Shown: positions 1 to 9,156, counted from the first letter of the stretch. The stretch is 64,000 nt of DNA from Pedobacter chinensis (GCF_003339865.1 NZ_QPKV01000002.1:62001-126000), one strand, 5' to 3'. Numbers and translations: made by a program. Notes: generated by a model from the letters alone, not told the origin.

Positions 1-277
1 CGCGAAGCAGCTACGAAGTAAATCTATAGCCTACAGGTGTTGCACTTTGTTTACTGCTGACTTTGTTTTTTAAGAGGCGCAATGCTGTATTAAAGTTTGT
101 GTTCATCGCCTGGAGATTCTTCATGCCTCAGAATGACAGCTGTTGTCTTAACTGACATTGGGTGGGAACCGCAAGTGCTCATCGAAGATAATCTTAAAGC
201 TTTCGTTCCATTGAAAAACGCTTTAAAATACCCAATCATCTAAAAATCAAGACTTGATAAAAATTTAGACAAGACTT
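1..277. repeat. Dispersed intergenic repeat, copy 1 (family A)
   Basis: No coding frame is seen. The segment from 1 to about 145 matches 4795-4915: both hold GCGAAGCAGCTACGAAGTAA, a CTACAGG block, a TTTAC.GCTGAC block, then TTGTGTTC, CATCGCCTGGAGATT and, here, a TCAGAATGACA end. Such intergenic elements bounded by TGTCATTCTGAG-like ends are common in Bacteroidetes genomes. The left edge lies outside the window. Confidence 0.7.
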
Positions 278-1144
278 TTAAGCACTAATCCGTTCCAAAA
301 CCAGCTTTATAGCCTGTTCTACAATTTTATTAGGTTCATTGCTAAATTCAAAATTCACTCTGCTCGCCAGTATTGCATTGATAGAAAGCGCTTTATGGTC
401 CAATACTTTTGCCAATGCATAAATACCGGCAGTTTCCATTTCTAAATTGGTAATACGATGTTGCCCGCTGTTAAAGCTATTTATAAGACCAATAAAATCG
501 GGAACAGCATTCTTTGCACGAACAATTCTGCCTTGTGGTGCATAAAAACCTGGCGCTGTTATGGTAATCCCTGTCGGCAAATTTTTTCCTATGGTATTTA
601 ATAACATTTCGTCTGCCGCAGTTAAGTATGGATTAATGTGTTTAAGATGCCCGAAGTGAGCTTTTATATCATCCATTAAACTTCTTTCATCTCCAGATAG
701 TTCATGAATATAATAATTCATCAAAGCATCCATGCCCAAACCATAACCCGATGCTAAAATAGTTCCCATCGGTATATCTGGTTGAACAGCTCCTGAAGTA
801 CCTATGCGAATAATATTTAATGAAGTAAGATCTTTTTTTATTTCGCGGGTTTCAAAATCTATGTTAACCAGGGCGTCCAATTCATTGAAAACGATATCTA
901 TATTATCAGTACCAATGCCTGTAGAAAGCACCGTTACACGTTTTTTACCTACATAACCCGTATGCGTGATAAACTCTCTTTTGCCTTTTTTAAGCTCAAT
1001 ACGATCAAAATATTTGCTTACCCCGCTCACACGATCAGGATCACCAACTGTGATTATGGTATCGGCAACATCTTCTGGCAAAATGTTTAAATGATATATA
1101 CTTCCATCGGGATTGATGATGAGGTCGCTTTCTGATATCTTCAT
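278..1144 (-). CDS. Nucleoside phosphorylase (uridine/purine phosphorylase family)
   Basis: 288 aa cytosolic enzyme of the NP-I phosphorylase family, which cleaves nucleosides with phosphate to a free base and (deoxy)ribose-1-phosphate for nucleoside salvage. Family marks are the phosphate-binding GDPDRV near residues 34-39, STGIGTDN near 89-96, RIGTSGAVQPDIPMG near 112-126, and NLEMETAGIYALA near 232-244, which carries the ribose-binding Glu-Met-Glu. Length fits the uridine-phosphorylase-like branch. It is the last gene before a repeat region and is transcribed in the same direction as yigZ upstream (51 bp gap), so it may be read through from that group. Substrate preference (uridine or purine) cannot be told from sequence alone. 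Confidence 0.9.
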   Translation of the reverse strand: MKISESDLIINPDGSIYHLNILPEDVADTIITVGDPDRVSGVSKYFDRIELKKGKREFITHTGYVGKKRVTVLSTGIGTDNIDIVFNELDALVNIDFETREIKKDLTSLNIIRIGTSGAVQPDIPMGTILASGYGLGMDALMNYYIHELSGDERSLMDDIKAHFGHLKHINPYLTAADEMLLNTIGKNLPTGITITAPGFYAPQGRIVRAKNAVPDFIGLINSFNSGQHRITNLEMETAGIYALAKVLDHKALSINAILASRVNFEFSNEPNKIVEQAIKLVLERISA

Positions 1145-1194
1145 GTTTTTAATATTATCTTATTTGGTTAGATGGTCTTACAAAAATGCGTTGC

Positions 1195-1809
1195 CTATGT
1201 TGTTTGCAAGTATTTAAGCTTAATGCCTTCAATTTTATCAAACTTACTTAAAACCTGGTTCAATTGCGCTTTTCTAATTTCAAATTTTAATACACATTTG
1301 ATATCAAATTGTTGATTCAAGATCAGTAAACTTTCCTCTTTTATCAATTTCATCACATCATTCATTTGCAGATATTCAAAATGAACTTCATACAAATCAT
1401 TTACAGTTTTTGTAATAATGGATGATGTAGCAATTGCTTCTAAACTGGCATTTTTATAAGCATTGATTAAGCCTGGAACACCTAGTAAAGTTCCGCCAAA
1501 ATAGCGAACAACCACAATTAATACATTGGTAATATCGGCAGATAAAAGACAATTAAGGATAGGCCTTCCTGCTGTTCCTGAAGGTTCACCATCATCATTA
1601 ATCCTGAAAACAGAACGGTCTGGCGTTAAACGATAAGCATAGCAAAAATGTCTGGCTTTAGCATGTTCTGCCCTTAAGTTAGCAATAATTGGCTTTACCT
1701 CTTCCTCTTTACGAATGGGGTAGGCATAAGCGATAAATTTACTTCCTTTATCCCGAAATATACCTTCTGAGGTATTTTCTATGGTTTGATAAGAATCATC
1801 GAACAACAT
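1195..1809 (-). CDS. yigZ: YigZ/IMPACT family protein
   Basis: About 204 aa, UPF0029/IMPACT family, a conserved cytosolic protein whose biochemical role in bacteria is poorly defined; the eukaryotic relative IMPACT acts in translation control. The signature DDGEPSGTAGRPIL and VVVRYFGGTLLGVPGL segments are present, followed by a C-terminal ferredoxin-like DUF1949-type region. A longer frame to 1842 exists, but homologues start near MLFDDSYQTIE, so the ATG at 1807-1809 is chosen. This start lies inside the end of the EamA gene (14 bp overlap), which points to translational coupling in a ribD-eamA-yigZ unit. Confidence 0.88.
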   Translation of the reverse strand: MLFDDSYQTIENTSEGIFRDKGSKFIAYAYPIRKEEEVKPIIANLRAEHAKARHFCYAYRLTPDRSVFRINDDGEPSGTAGRPILNCLLSADITNVLIVVVRYFGGTLLGVPGLINAYKNASLEAIATSSIITKTVNDLYEVHFEYLQMNDVMKLIKEESLLILNQQFDIKCVLKFEIRKAQLNQVLSKFDKIEGIKLKYLQTT

Positions 1810-2665
1810 TTTGCGACAGGGTAATAAAAATAACAGCAGCAAGTGCTAAAATAATCCCGGCGTAATTTAACCTGGTTAGTTTTTCTTTAAATGCAATAAT
1901 GCCGATCAAACTTCCAACTATGATTACGCCTAAATTCATAGCCGCGAAAACAGTTGATGGGTTTTCTGCCAGTGCTTTGTGCGCTTTCATGTAAAATAAA
2001 ATATTCCCGAAATTAAATATTCCCAAAATCAATCCACAAGCAAGGTTTACCAGTTGAATTTTAGTTTTGCCCGTAATAACCATAAAAGCCACAATAACCA
2101 ATGAAACCAGAAATGCCAAACAAAAAACAGTAAAGAGGGAAGTGGTATAAGGCAATGTTTTATATAAAGCTATTTGTTTGAAAAGTACATCTATCACGCC
2201 AAAACCTATAAAAACCATTACCGGATAAATCCAATTTCCTTTTTCATTTTTTAATTGATTTGATTTGCGGAGAAAAGTTAAGAATATAGCTGGAAAACCA
2301 ATTAGTAAACCGATAATTTTTAGGGAATTGAAGTTTTCGTTAAAAATAAAATATGCAGCTAAAATTGGAATAAATAACGATAAGCGCTGTGCAATATCTG
2401 TTTTAACGATACCCAGATTTTTTATTGATGCTGCCAGAAACAAAAATATTGATGGCAACAAGACAGCCAAGGCGATGTAAATAGGCCAGGGTGCACCGGC
2501 ATTCAGGGCTTTTACCTCTGGTTTGAAAAATAAAAAGCAGAGTGTTAATGCGGCTAAATAGTTTATGGTAACGGCTTGAATAATACTGATTTGATAACGT
2601 TTGCCCAATTTTAATAAAACCGCAACTGTAACACTACAACAAATGCTTAGTAAAATGTATATCAT
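1796..2665 (-). CDS. EamA/DMT family transporter
   Basis: 289 aa integral membrane protein with about ten hydrophobic segments in two halves, the layout of drug/metabolite (EamA) transporters; the second half ends LTRLNYAGIILALAAVIFI, a typical EamA closing helix. The substrate is unknown. Its ATG (2663-2665) follows the ribD stop codon with no gap and its end overlaps yigZ, so the three genes very likely share one transcript. The position next to ribD makes a flavin- or nucleotide-related substrate conceivable, but nothing in the sequence proves it. Confidence 0.85.
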   Translation of the reverse strand: MIYILLSICCSVTVAVLLKLGKRYQISIIQAVTINYLAALTLCFLFFKPEVKALNAGAPWPIYIALAVLLPSIFLFLAASIKNLGIVKTDIAQRLSLFIPILAAYFIFNENFNSLKIIGLLIGFPAIFLTFLRKSNQLKNEKGNWIYPVMVFIGFGVIDVLFKQIALYKTLPYTTSLFTVFCLAFLVSLVIVAFMVITGKTKIQLVNLACGLILGIFNFGNILFYMKAHKALAENPSTVFAAMNLGVIIVGSLIGIIAFKEKLTRLNYAGIILALAAVIFITLSQNVVR

Positions 2666-3718
2666 TTAACGACATGGATTTATATAAATGGATAGTTTGT
2701 CATGACCGATCTGGATTTGCTCCTGTAGCTTCCCATTGATTACAGGCGATGGAATACCTTCATCCCAACTCCCGGAAGAACTGAAAATACGGGCTTCATC
2801 CCAAAGATTGGTATCTAAAAATTGCCTTAAAATGTTAGCGCCGCCTTCAATTATTACAGACTGTACATCCATTAAATAGAGCTGAAATGCTATTTTCTGA
2901 GCCAAATAGAAGTGCATATCTTCCATTTGGATATAATGAATGTTATCTGTCACATCGGTTTTAATCTCATTAAAAATGATGGTTTTGGCTTCATTGTTAT
3001 AGATATGGTTGCTTGCGGGGATTTGAAGATTCTTGTCTATTACCAATCTAACCGGATTTTTTCCCGGCCAATCTCTTGCAGTCAACTGCGGATTATCCAT
3101 TATTGCAGTTTGTTTGCCTATTAGAATGGCATCCTCTTCTGTTCGCCATTGGTGTGCCAGTCTTTTTGCTAATGCTCCGCTAATCCATTTTTGATGCCCG
3201 TCTTTAGTCGCAAAATAGCCATTAGCTGTTTCAGCCCACTTAAGAATGATATAAGGGCGTTGCTGTTGTATTCTGGTAAAAAACCTGCGATTGAAATACT
3301 TGCATTCATCATCAAGAACACCGCTGATTACCTCAATCCCTGCATTTTTTAGTTTTTCAATTCCTTTACCATCTACACCAGAAAACGGATCACGGTTGCC
3401 AATCACAACTTTCCTTAGCTGATGTTTTACAAATAAATCTGCACAGGGAGGGGTTTTACCAAAATGAGCACAAGGCTCCAGATTAACAAAAGCTGTGGCT
3501 TGTTTTAAAAGATTTGGTGCTTCATCACCATATTGATCAAATACCGCTTTTACTGCATTCGGCTCCGCATGAGCTTTGCCATATTCCTGATGATAGCCCT
3601 CGCCAATAATTTTTCCATTAAGAACAATAACGCATCCAACCATTGGGTTGGGGCTTACGTTACCTATAGCCAGCGACGCCAACTCCAAACAGCGTTTTAT
3701 ATAAAATTCATCGCTCAT
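2666..3718 (-). CDS. ribD: Bifunctional riboflavin biosynthesis deaminase/reductase
   Basis: 350 aa. Carries out two steps of riboflavin synthesis: deamination of diaminohydroxyphosphoribosylaminopyrimidine, then NADPH reduction of the ribose side chain. The N-terminal deaminase (about 1-145) has the zinc site HAE at 50-52 and C83 / C92 in a PCxHxGxTPPC pattern. The C-terminal reductase domain (about 150-350) begins with RPYIILKWAETANGYFA and includes VIIEGGANILRQFL. Length is normal. It is the first gene of the ribD-eamA-yigZ group and is divergent from prmC across about 80 bp, which must hold both promoters. Confidence 0.95.
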   Translation of the reverse strand: MSDEFYIKRCLELASLAIGNVSPNPMVGCVIVLNGKIIGEGYHQEYGKAHAEPNAVKAVFDQYGDEAPNLLKQATAFVNLEPCAHFGKTPPCADLFVKHQLRKVVIGNRDPFSGVDGKGIEKLKNAGIEVISGVLDDECKYFNRRFFTRIQQQRPYIILKWAETANGYFATKDGHQKWISGALAKRLAHQWRTEEDAILIGKQTAIMDNPQLTARDWPGKNPVRLVIDKNLQIPASNHIYNNEAKTIIFNEIKTDVTDNIHYIQMEDMHFYLAQKIAFQLYLMDVQSVIIEGGANILRQFLDTNLWDEARIFSSSGSWDEGIPSPVINGKLQEQIQIGHDKLSIYINPCR

Positions 3719-3798
3719 TAGCGCAAAAATAGTAAAAAATGAATGATGGAGATCATAAAACAGACCTGATATGGTTACAAATAAGTAATTTTACAACA

Positions 3799-4656
3799 AT
3801 GAAAATCGGAGAATTAGAAGAACATTACGCACTAGAGTTGGCACAGCTTTATGATGAGAATGAAGCCAAAGCATTATTCAGTCTGGCAGCCGAGCGTGTG
3901 TTGCAATTTTCGCCAATGAAGTTAAAGGTAATGGGCGATAGTTCAACTGATTTTATTCATCTCCAAAAGATGCTCAGTATACTTAATGATTTGTTGATTG
4001 GAAAACCGATACAGCATATTTTAGGAGAAGCACATTTTTATGGTTCTGTTTTTAAAGTTAATGAAAACGTGCTCATTCCACGCCCGGAAACGGAAGAACT
4101 GGTAGATTGGATTATTTCAACCTGCAATTCGAAATCTCCATCGGAAAGACTTGATATATTGGATATTGGCACAGGCTCTGGTTGTATCCCTATTTCTTTG
4201 AAGAAATATTTGCCATCTTCTGAAGTTTACACATTGGATGTATCTGGAGCTGCAATTGCTGTAGCCAGGGAAAATGCGGCAAATACTGGTATTAGTATTA
4301 ACTTTATTGAAGCTGATATACTAAACTTTTCAGCTAAAGAAAAATTTGATATCATTGTAAGTAATCCGCCATATATCAGAGATTTAGAAAAGCAACAGAT
4401 GCACGATAACGTATTGATGTATGAGCCACATTTAGCGCTTTTTGTAAGTAATGAAAATCCGCTTATTTTTTATAAGGCAATTGCCGATTTTGCTAAAACT
4501 AATCTGAAATCTGATGGCCTGCTTTATCTTGAAATTAATGAATACCTTGGCTACGAAATGGTTCAAATGTTAAAAGAAAAAGGATTTCTAAATATTGAGT
4601 TAAGGCAGGATATGCAAGGTAAGGATCGGATGATTAAAGCGAACCTGCCAAGCTAA
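3799..4656 (+). CDS. prmC: Release factor glutamine methyltransferase
   Basis: 285 aa from the ATG at 3799. Uses S-adenosylmethionine to methylate the glutamine of the GGQ motif in peptide release factors RF1 and RF2. An N-terminal helical domain (1-85) contains RPETEEL at 95-101 just beyond it; the Rossmann methyltransferase domain has DIGTGSGCIP near 122-131 and the catalytic NPPY at 189-192. An upstream in-frame ATG at 3739 would add 20 residues without family similarity, so the later start (MKIGELEEHY) is preferred. Divergent from ribD. Confidence 0.93.
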   Translation: MKIGELEEHYALELAQLYDENEAKALFSLAAERVLQFSPMKLKVMGDSSTDFIHLQKMLSILNDLLIGKPIQHILGEAHFYGSVFKVNENVLIPRPETEELVDWIISTCNSKSPSERLDILDIGTGSGCIPISLKKYLPSSEVYTLDVSGAAIAVARENAANTGISINFIEADILNFSAKEKFDIIVSNPPYIRDLEKQQMHDNVLMYEPHLALFVSNENPLIFYKAIADFAKTNLKSDGLLYLEINEYLGYEMVQMLKEKGFLNIELRQDMQGKDRMIKANLPS

Positions 4657-4689
4657 AGTTACAAAGGTAGTCTTCATTTTTCTCACGTC

Positions 4690-4976
4690 ATTAATAAAGT
4701 TATCTTCAATTGTATTTATGCTTGCTTCGCAGGTCCTCACTGTGTTCGGGAATTACAGTGGCTAACGGATTGTCATTCTGAGTGCAACGAAGACCGCGAA
4801 GCAGCTACGAAGTAAATCCCTGACCTACAGGCATTCTACCTGAGTTTACCGCTGACATTTTTGTAAAAGAGTACTCTATTATTAAAGTTTTGTGTTCCAT
4901 CGCCTGGAGATTATTCGTTAATAACGTTATTTTCAATTGTACTCAAGGTCTTAACTGCGTTTCAGAATGATTAGGC
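4690..4976. repeat. Dispersed intergenic repeat, copy 2 (family A)
   Basis: The 320 bp between prmC and xerD hold no gene. From about 4770, TTGTCATTCTGAGTGCAACG leads into a block (4795-4915) closely similar to positions 1-145 of this window, ending in CATCGCCTGGAGATTATTCG. The outer TGTCATTCTGAG matches in inverted orientation the TCAGAATGACA of copy 1, which suggests that the full element has inverted ends. Confidence 0.7.
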
Positions 4977-5876
4977 TTAAGACCTCGGATGAAACTGCGT
5001 AATTACTTCCCGTAAATAATCCCGATCAATATGTGTATAAATTTCTGTAGTGGTAATGCTTGAATGTCCTAACATTTCTTGCACAGCCCTTAAATCGGCC
5101 CCGCCTTCAATTAAATGTGTGGCAAAAGAATGCCTCAACGTGTGCGGGCTGATTGTTTTCTTCAAACCTGTTGCTATAGCCAGACTTTTAATAAGATTAA
5201 AAATAGAAATCCTTGAAAGCTTGGCGCCAAAACGGTTTAGGAAGATAAAATCTTCATTGCCCTTTTTGATTTTTACATGAACCCTTACTTCATTTAAATA
5301 AATATCCAAAAGTTTTAGCGCCACACCTCCAATTGGTACTAAACGTTCTTTATTTCCTTTACCAATTACTTTAATAAATTCAATTTGTGGAAATAAATTA
5401 GAGATTTTTAATTCTGTTAATTCGCTTACCCTTAATCCGCATCCGTACAAAACCTCAATAATCGCCTTATTGCGCATACCTTCAGGTTTTGAAGCATCAA
5501 TAGCGGCGATCAATTCATTGATTTCATAAATATTAAGCATATCTGGCAGCTTTCTGGTCAGTTTGGGCGCTTCAACTAATTCCATCGGATCATTTTGAAT
5601 AATATCCTCAATTAGTAAATAAGTGAAAAAAGCCTTTAAACCAGAAATTACCCTCGTTTGTGTGCTGGCATGCATGCCTAGTTCATTGGACCATGAAATG
5701 AAAGATTTTATGTCTGCGGCTTTAATTTCGGTTAAGTCTGGTTCCTGATTCAAAGCCTGATAATATTGAATCAGTTTTTTGATATCATTGAGATAGGCAT
5801 CTACAGAATGATCAGAAAGCGAACGTTCGAGCTTTAAATAAGCTTTAAATCCTTTAATATATGATTGCCAAAGCAT
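4977..5876 (-). CDS. xerD: Site-specific tyrosine recombinase XerD
   Basis: 299 aa, the normal length for Xer recombinases that resolve chromosome dimers at dif before cell division. N-terminal SAM-like DNA-binding domain at about 1-90; catalytic domain at about 110-290. All catalytic residues are visible: R149 (GLRVSEL), K173 (GKGNKER), H245 and R248 (HTLRH), H271 (LGHSS) and nucleophile Y280 (TEIYTHID). No phage or integrative-element genes adjoin it, so a housekeeping role is favoured. XerC and XerD are similar; the C-terminal region fits the XerD naming used in Bacteroidetes. Single-gene unit, convergent with prmC across a repeat. Confidence 0.92.
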   Translation of the reverse strand: MLWQSYIKGFKAYLKLERSLSDHSVDAYLNDIKKLIQYYQALNQEPDLTEIKAADIKSFISWSNELGMHASTQTRVISGLKAFFTYLLIEDIIQNDPMELVEAPKLTRKLPDMLNIYEINELIAAIDASKPEGMRNKAIIEVLYGCGLRVSELTELKISNLFPQIEFIKVIGKGNKERLVPIGGVALKLLDIYLNEVRVHVKIKKGNEDFIFLNRFGAKLSRISIFNLIKSLAIATGLKKTISPHTLRHSFATHLIEGGADLRAVQEMLGHSSITTTEIYTHIDRDYLREVITQFHPRS

Positions 5877-5929
5877 GTTTTATTTAAGATTTTTTATAAC
5901 ATTGCAACGTTACAATATTTAAAGTTATA

Positions 5930-6012
5930 AGTATCATGAAATCATCATGATTTTTCCAACCACACAGGAGGAATGATTAAAATAATGATGGCTTCGTGAA
6001 AAATAAAGATAA
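5930..6012. repeat. Short dispersed repeat, copy 1 (family B)
   Basis: Between xerD and aroQ. It begins AAGTATCATGAAATCATCATG, continues with a CACAGGAGGAATGA block and ends near TGATGGCTTCGTGA. It aligns with 9768-9842 at roughly two bases in three, in the same orientation, and each lies just upstream of a + strand gene. No function is visible. Confidence 0.5.
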
Positions 6013-6076
6013 GCCAGGTTTATGAGTCTATTGATAGCCTTGAAAACAATAGACGAATATTAATAAATTTAAACAG

Positions 6077-6499
6077 ATGAAAATACAAATAATTAACGGC
6101 CCTAATTTAAATTTGTTAGGTGTTCGTGAACCATCGATTTATGGAAGTACAAGCATTGAAGATTATATCAAAGAACTGAGATCGCTTTATGCAATTATTG
6201 AAATCGATTATTTCCAGAGTAACGTTGAAGGGGAAATCATCAATAAATTACATGAGGTTGGTTTCAGCTATGATGGTATTGTGCTTAATGCGGGTGGTTA
6301 TACTCATACTTCTGTAGCCATTGCTGATGCAATTGCAGCCATTAAAACGCCTGTAGTTGAAGTTCATGTATCGAACATTTATGCCCGTGAAGAATACCGC
6401 CATGTTTCCTTAACTGGTAAAAACTGTCAGGGTGTATTAACAGGATTCGGTATGAAAGGTTACCGTTTAGCCATAGAAAGTTTGTTAATCAATTCATAA
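6077..6499 (+). CDS. aroQ: Type II 3-dehydroquinate dehydratase
   Basis: 140 aa, cytosolic. Dehydrates 3-dehydroquinate to 3-dehydroshikimate in the shikimate pathway to aromatic amino acids. Family signature at the N terminus: IINGPNLNLLGVREPSIYG with catalytic R17 and Y22; then SNVEGEIIN, NAGGYTHTS and EVHVSNIYAREEYRHVS, which carries the active-site His and Arg. Length is typical for the dodecameric type II enzyme. Only 11 bp precede the thioredoxin-fold gene downstream, so both are probably cotranscribed. Confidence 0.96.
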   Translation: MKIQIINGPNLNLLGVREPSIYGSTSIEDYIKELRSLYAIIEIDYFQSNVEGEIINKLHEVGFSYDGIVLNAGGYTHTSVAIADAIAAIKTPVVEVHVSNIYAREEYRHVSLTGKNCQGVLTGFGMKGYRLAIESLLINS

Positions 6500-6510
6500 A
6501 AGTAAAAATC

Positions 6511-7230
6511 ATGATTAAAAAAGTGCTCTCCATTTTATTCATTTCTATTTCCCTTTCGGCCACAGCCCAGGAAACACCTCAAAAACGAAATGTTCTGAAT
6601 GAACAATCTGTAGTGCGGGGAGAGGATGGAATGGTTTACCCTTACAGTGTTTGGAAAAAAATGATGGCCACTGGAAAATATGGCTTAAAAGACAGAAAAA
6701 CCAAAACAGAGAGCGGCAAGCCTGAATATGTTATTACCAAACTGGATGAAAAACAGAAAGTGGCGTATTTTGAAGGGGCTCAAAAGCCAAAACCAAGCGA
6801 AGCATTCGTTATTTATCAGGTTTTCACTGGCATAAAAGTTACTGATATGAATGGTCAGAAATTTGACTTGAGAAATCTTGATGGAAAAACCCTGGTACTT
6901 AATTTTTGGTTTACGGATGGCAATTCCTGTAAAACCCTTATTCCGCAATTGAATGATCTTTACGATGATTATAAAGACAATAAAGATGTAATTCTTTTAG
7001 CTGTTTGTAATAACGATAAGTACAAAATCAATGATTTTTTGAAAGAAATTCCCTATAAATTCAACATCGTGGCTGATGCCCGTGATGTATCAAAAAAATA
7101 CAATGTAAAAAGCTATCCAACTACAGTTGTTATTGATAAAAATAATCAAGTGAAGCTTAGCAGTGAAGGTACTTCATCCAGTACTGGTTATTGGATTAAA
7201 AAAGCCATAGAAGAATCGCTTGCCCGTTAA
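6511..7230 (+). CDS. Secreted thioredoxin-fold (TlpA/AhpC-like) protein lacking one catalytic Cys
   Basis: 239 aa. A signal peptide (residues 1-19, cut near SATAQ-E) sends it to the periplasm or envelope. An N-terminal region of about 100 residues precedes a TlpA-like thioredoxin domain (about 105-239) with LNFWFTDGNSCKTLIPQL and the cis-proline SYPTTVVIDK. In TlpA proteins the motif is W-x-x-x-C-x-x-C; here the first Cys is G137 while C140 remains. A normal dithiol redox cycle is therefore not expected; a monothiol or structural role is possible. It follows aroQ by 11 bp and meets the GT2 gene tail to tail with 4 bp shared. Confidence 0.82.
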   Translation: MIKKVLSILFISISLSATAQETPQKRNVLNEQSVVRGEDGMVYPYSVWKKMMATGKYGLKDRKTKTESGKPEYVITKLDEKQKVAYFEGAQKPKPSEAFVIYQVFTGIKVTDMNGQKFDLRNLDGKTLVLNFWFTDGNSCKTLIPQLNDLYDDYKDNKDVILLAVCNNDKYKINDFLKEIPYKFNIVADARDVSKKYNVKSYPTTVVIDKNNQVKLSSEGTSSSTGYWIKKAIEESLAR

Positions 7231-8240
7231 TTCAACTGTGTAAAATATTTTATTTTTTTGATAAAAAATGCCCAGACAATACTTTTATGGTAAACACCTT
7301 CGTGTTTTGTATATGGTTTTTGAATGGCTGTTCTTTTTTTGTTGGTTTTGAAAATCGACTTGATAAAGTGCCAGTGTCCTTTACTCACAGCCATGGTAAA
7401 TTTTGGTTTTCCAGATAACAGAAAGTGCCACCAGGCTATAAAATCGATCCACATTCTGATGAAAATTCGAAATAATGCATCTTTTGCAGGAAGATTTTTC
7501 TGCATAATGATGAGGTTGTTTCTGAAGTTAAGATACGTTTTAAAGGGATTTTCTGTTTGCAAAGTTCCTCCACCAACATGATAAACTTCTGCTTTAGGGC
7601 AGTACATAATCTTGTAGCCCAGATTTTTTAATCGCCAACACAAATCGATTTCTTCCATGTGTGCAAAAAGATCGGCATCTAAACCACCTGTTTCTTTCCA
7701 ATACTTACTTTTAATGAAGAATGCCGCACCGCTGGCCCAGAAAATTTCTTTTTGCTCATCGTATTGGCCCTTGTCATCTTCATAAACATTAAATAACCTA
7801 CCACGGCAAAAAGGATAGGCATAAATATCAAGATAACCACCCGCTGCACCAGCGTACTCAAATTGATTTTTATTAAGTTGCCATTTAATTTTAGGCTGAG
7901 CCGCAGCAATCAGTGCATCGCTTTCCATTAAATCAATTATTGGTTTGATCCAATTCGGTGTTACCTCAACATCAGAATTTAACAGCACAAAATAATCAGC
8001 TTCAACCTGTTCTAAAACTTTGTTGTAACCACCTGCAAAACCGTAATTTAATTCGTTTTTAATTATTTTAACGGTAGGGAAATTTGCTTGCAAAAACTCC
8101 ACAGAATCATCAGTCGAAGCATTATCGCCAACAATTATTTGCAGGTTATCATATTCAGAAAGTAATATTCCTGGTAAAAATTGTTTCAGAAATGCACTAC
8201 CATTCCAGTTTAAAATTACAACAGCTACTGAGGGATTCAT
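7227..8240 (-). CDS. Glycosyltransferase family 2 (rhamnosyltransferase-like)
   Basis: 337 aa inverting GT-A sugar transferase. VAVVILNWNGSAFLKQFLP at the N terminus is the nucleotide-sugar fold start; GDNASTDDS and the metal-binding LLNSDVEV (residues 87-94) follow, then the acceptor-side segment KETGGLDADLFAHMEEIDLCWRL. The form resembles WcaE/rhamnosyltransferase-like enzymes of polysaccharide assembly, attached to the inner face of the membrane. It lies 5 bp after the acyltransferase gene in the same direction, suggesting a two-gene envelope unit. Donor and acceptor are unknown. Confidence 0.88.
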   Translation of the reverse strand: MNPSVAVVILNWNGSAFLKQFLPGILLSEYDNLQIIVGDNASTDDSVEFLQANFPTVKIIKNELNYGFAGGYNKVLEQVEADYFVLLNSDVEVTPNWIKPIIDLMESDALIAAAQPKIKWQLNKNQFEYAGAAGGYLDIYAYPFCRGRLFNVYEDDKGQYDEQKEIFWASGAAFFIKSKYWKETGGLDADLFAHMEEIDLCWRLKNLGYKIMYCPKAEVYHVGGGTLQTENPFKTYLNFRNNLIIMQKNLPAKDALFRIFIRMWIDFIAWWHFLLSGKPKFTMAVSKGHWHFIKSIFKTNKKRTAIQKPYTKHEGVYHKSIVWAFFIKKIKYFTQLN

Positions 8241-8245
8241 TCTTG

Positions 8246-9118
8246 TTATTCGGGTTTAAATTTCCAGCGTTTGTGGCTCCAAAGCCAGTATTGCGGCTGT
8301 TCCTTAATAATATCTTCTAAAAATTTAAAGTGTAAATTAGTAATTTCAAATTCATTCATGGTTGATGGATTAAAACACATTGGCAAAACATCAACATGAT
8401 AATAACCTTTTTTAACCACCCTTACCTTGAAATAATAAATTGGGCGATTTGTGGATTTTGCAATTTTTTCTACTCCCAAAAGTGCGGCGGTTGGCTGATG
8501 CAGAAAATCAACAAAATACTTTGTTTCTTCACGTGTAGGTGCCTGATCACTGGCAAAACACAATAACGTAGGTTCATTTTTATAGGTTGCCATCCCTCTT
8601 AAAGTCTGCCGCATGGCAATAAAAATATTGCCATATTTGGTTCTGAAAGCATCAAACCACGATTCGAAAATTTTATTGCTAATGGGTTTATAGATAACCA
8701 TTGTTTTAGCGGAAATGCTTAAACCTAAAGCTAAAGTACCCAATTCCCAATTCCCATAATGCCCTGTACAAGCCAGTACACTTTCGCCTGCTTCAAAATG
8801 CTTTTCAATTTGTTCCAATCCGGTAAACTTCACTCTTTTTAAAGTTTCCTTTTTAGAAATGGTTGTCATTTTAATGATTTCAAAAATCAATTCAGCTAAA
8901 TATTGGAAGAATTTCCGTTCAATACTGATAATCTGATCAATTGATTTTTCTGGAAATGAATGAATTAAATTCTGCCGAACAACTTTTTTTCGGTAACCGA
9001 TTATGTAATACAGAAGATAATATAGTAATCTTGCAAAAAAAAACAAAAGGGGCAGGGGCAATAGCGACAATAAGTATAAAAAAAATACGCTAAGGTGCGC
9101 AATCCCTCTTTTAATCAT
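8246..9118 (-). CDS. Lipid A biosynthesis-type lauroyl acyltransferase (LpxL/HtrB family)
   Basis: 290 aa membrane-anchored acyltransferase. One strong hydrophobic segment at residues 8-43 anchors it; the catalytic H-x4-E motif is in CTGHYGNWELG near residues 118-128. Members add a secondary acyl chain to lipid A on the cytoplasmic face of the inner membrane, or acylate other polar lipids. Length and motif order fit the family. It is first in a pair with the GT2 gene (5 bp gap) and is divergent from the WbqC-like gene. The precise acceptor in Bacteroidetes is inferred. Confidence 0.87.
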   Translation of the reverse strand: MIKRGIAHLSVFFLYLLSLLPLPLLFFFARLLYYLLYYIIGYRKKVVRQNLIHSFPEKSIDQIISIERKFFQYLAELIFEIIKMTTISKKETLKRVKFTGLEQIEKHFEAGESVLACTGHYGNWELGTLALGLSISAKTMVIYKPISNKIFESWFDAFRTKYGNIFIAMRQTLRGMATYKNEPTLLCFASDQAPTREETKYFVDFLHQPTAALLGVEKIAKSTNRPIYYFKVRVVKKGYYHVDVLPMCFNPSTMNEFEITNLHFKFLEDIIKEQPQYWLWSHKRWKFKPE

Positions 9119-9156
9119 TATTTTTATTCGTTTCAGCTACAAACATAAATTTTCAA

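Noticed and set aside
3739..3798. Longer start for prmC
   Set aside because: The extra residues have no family similarity and lie in the divergent promoter region.
4977..5876. XerD as an integron or phage integrase
   Set aside because: Normal Xer length and motifs with no attachment site or phage genes nearby.
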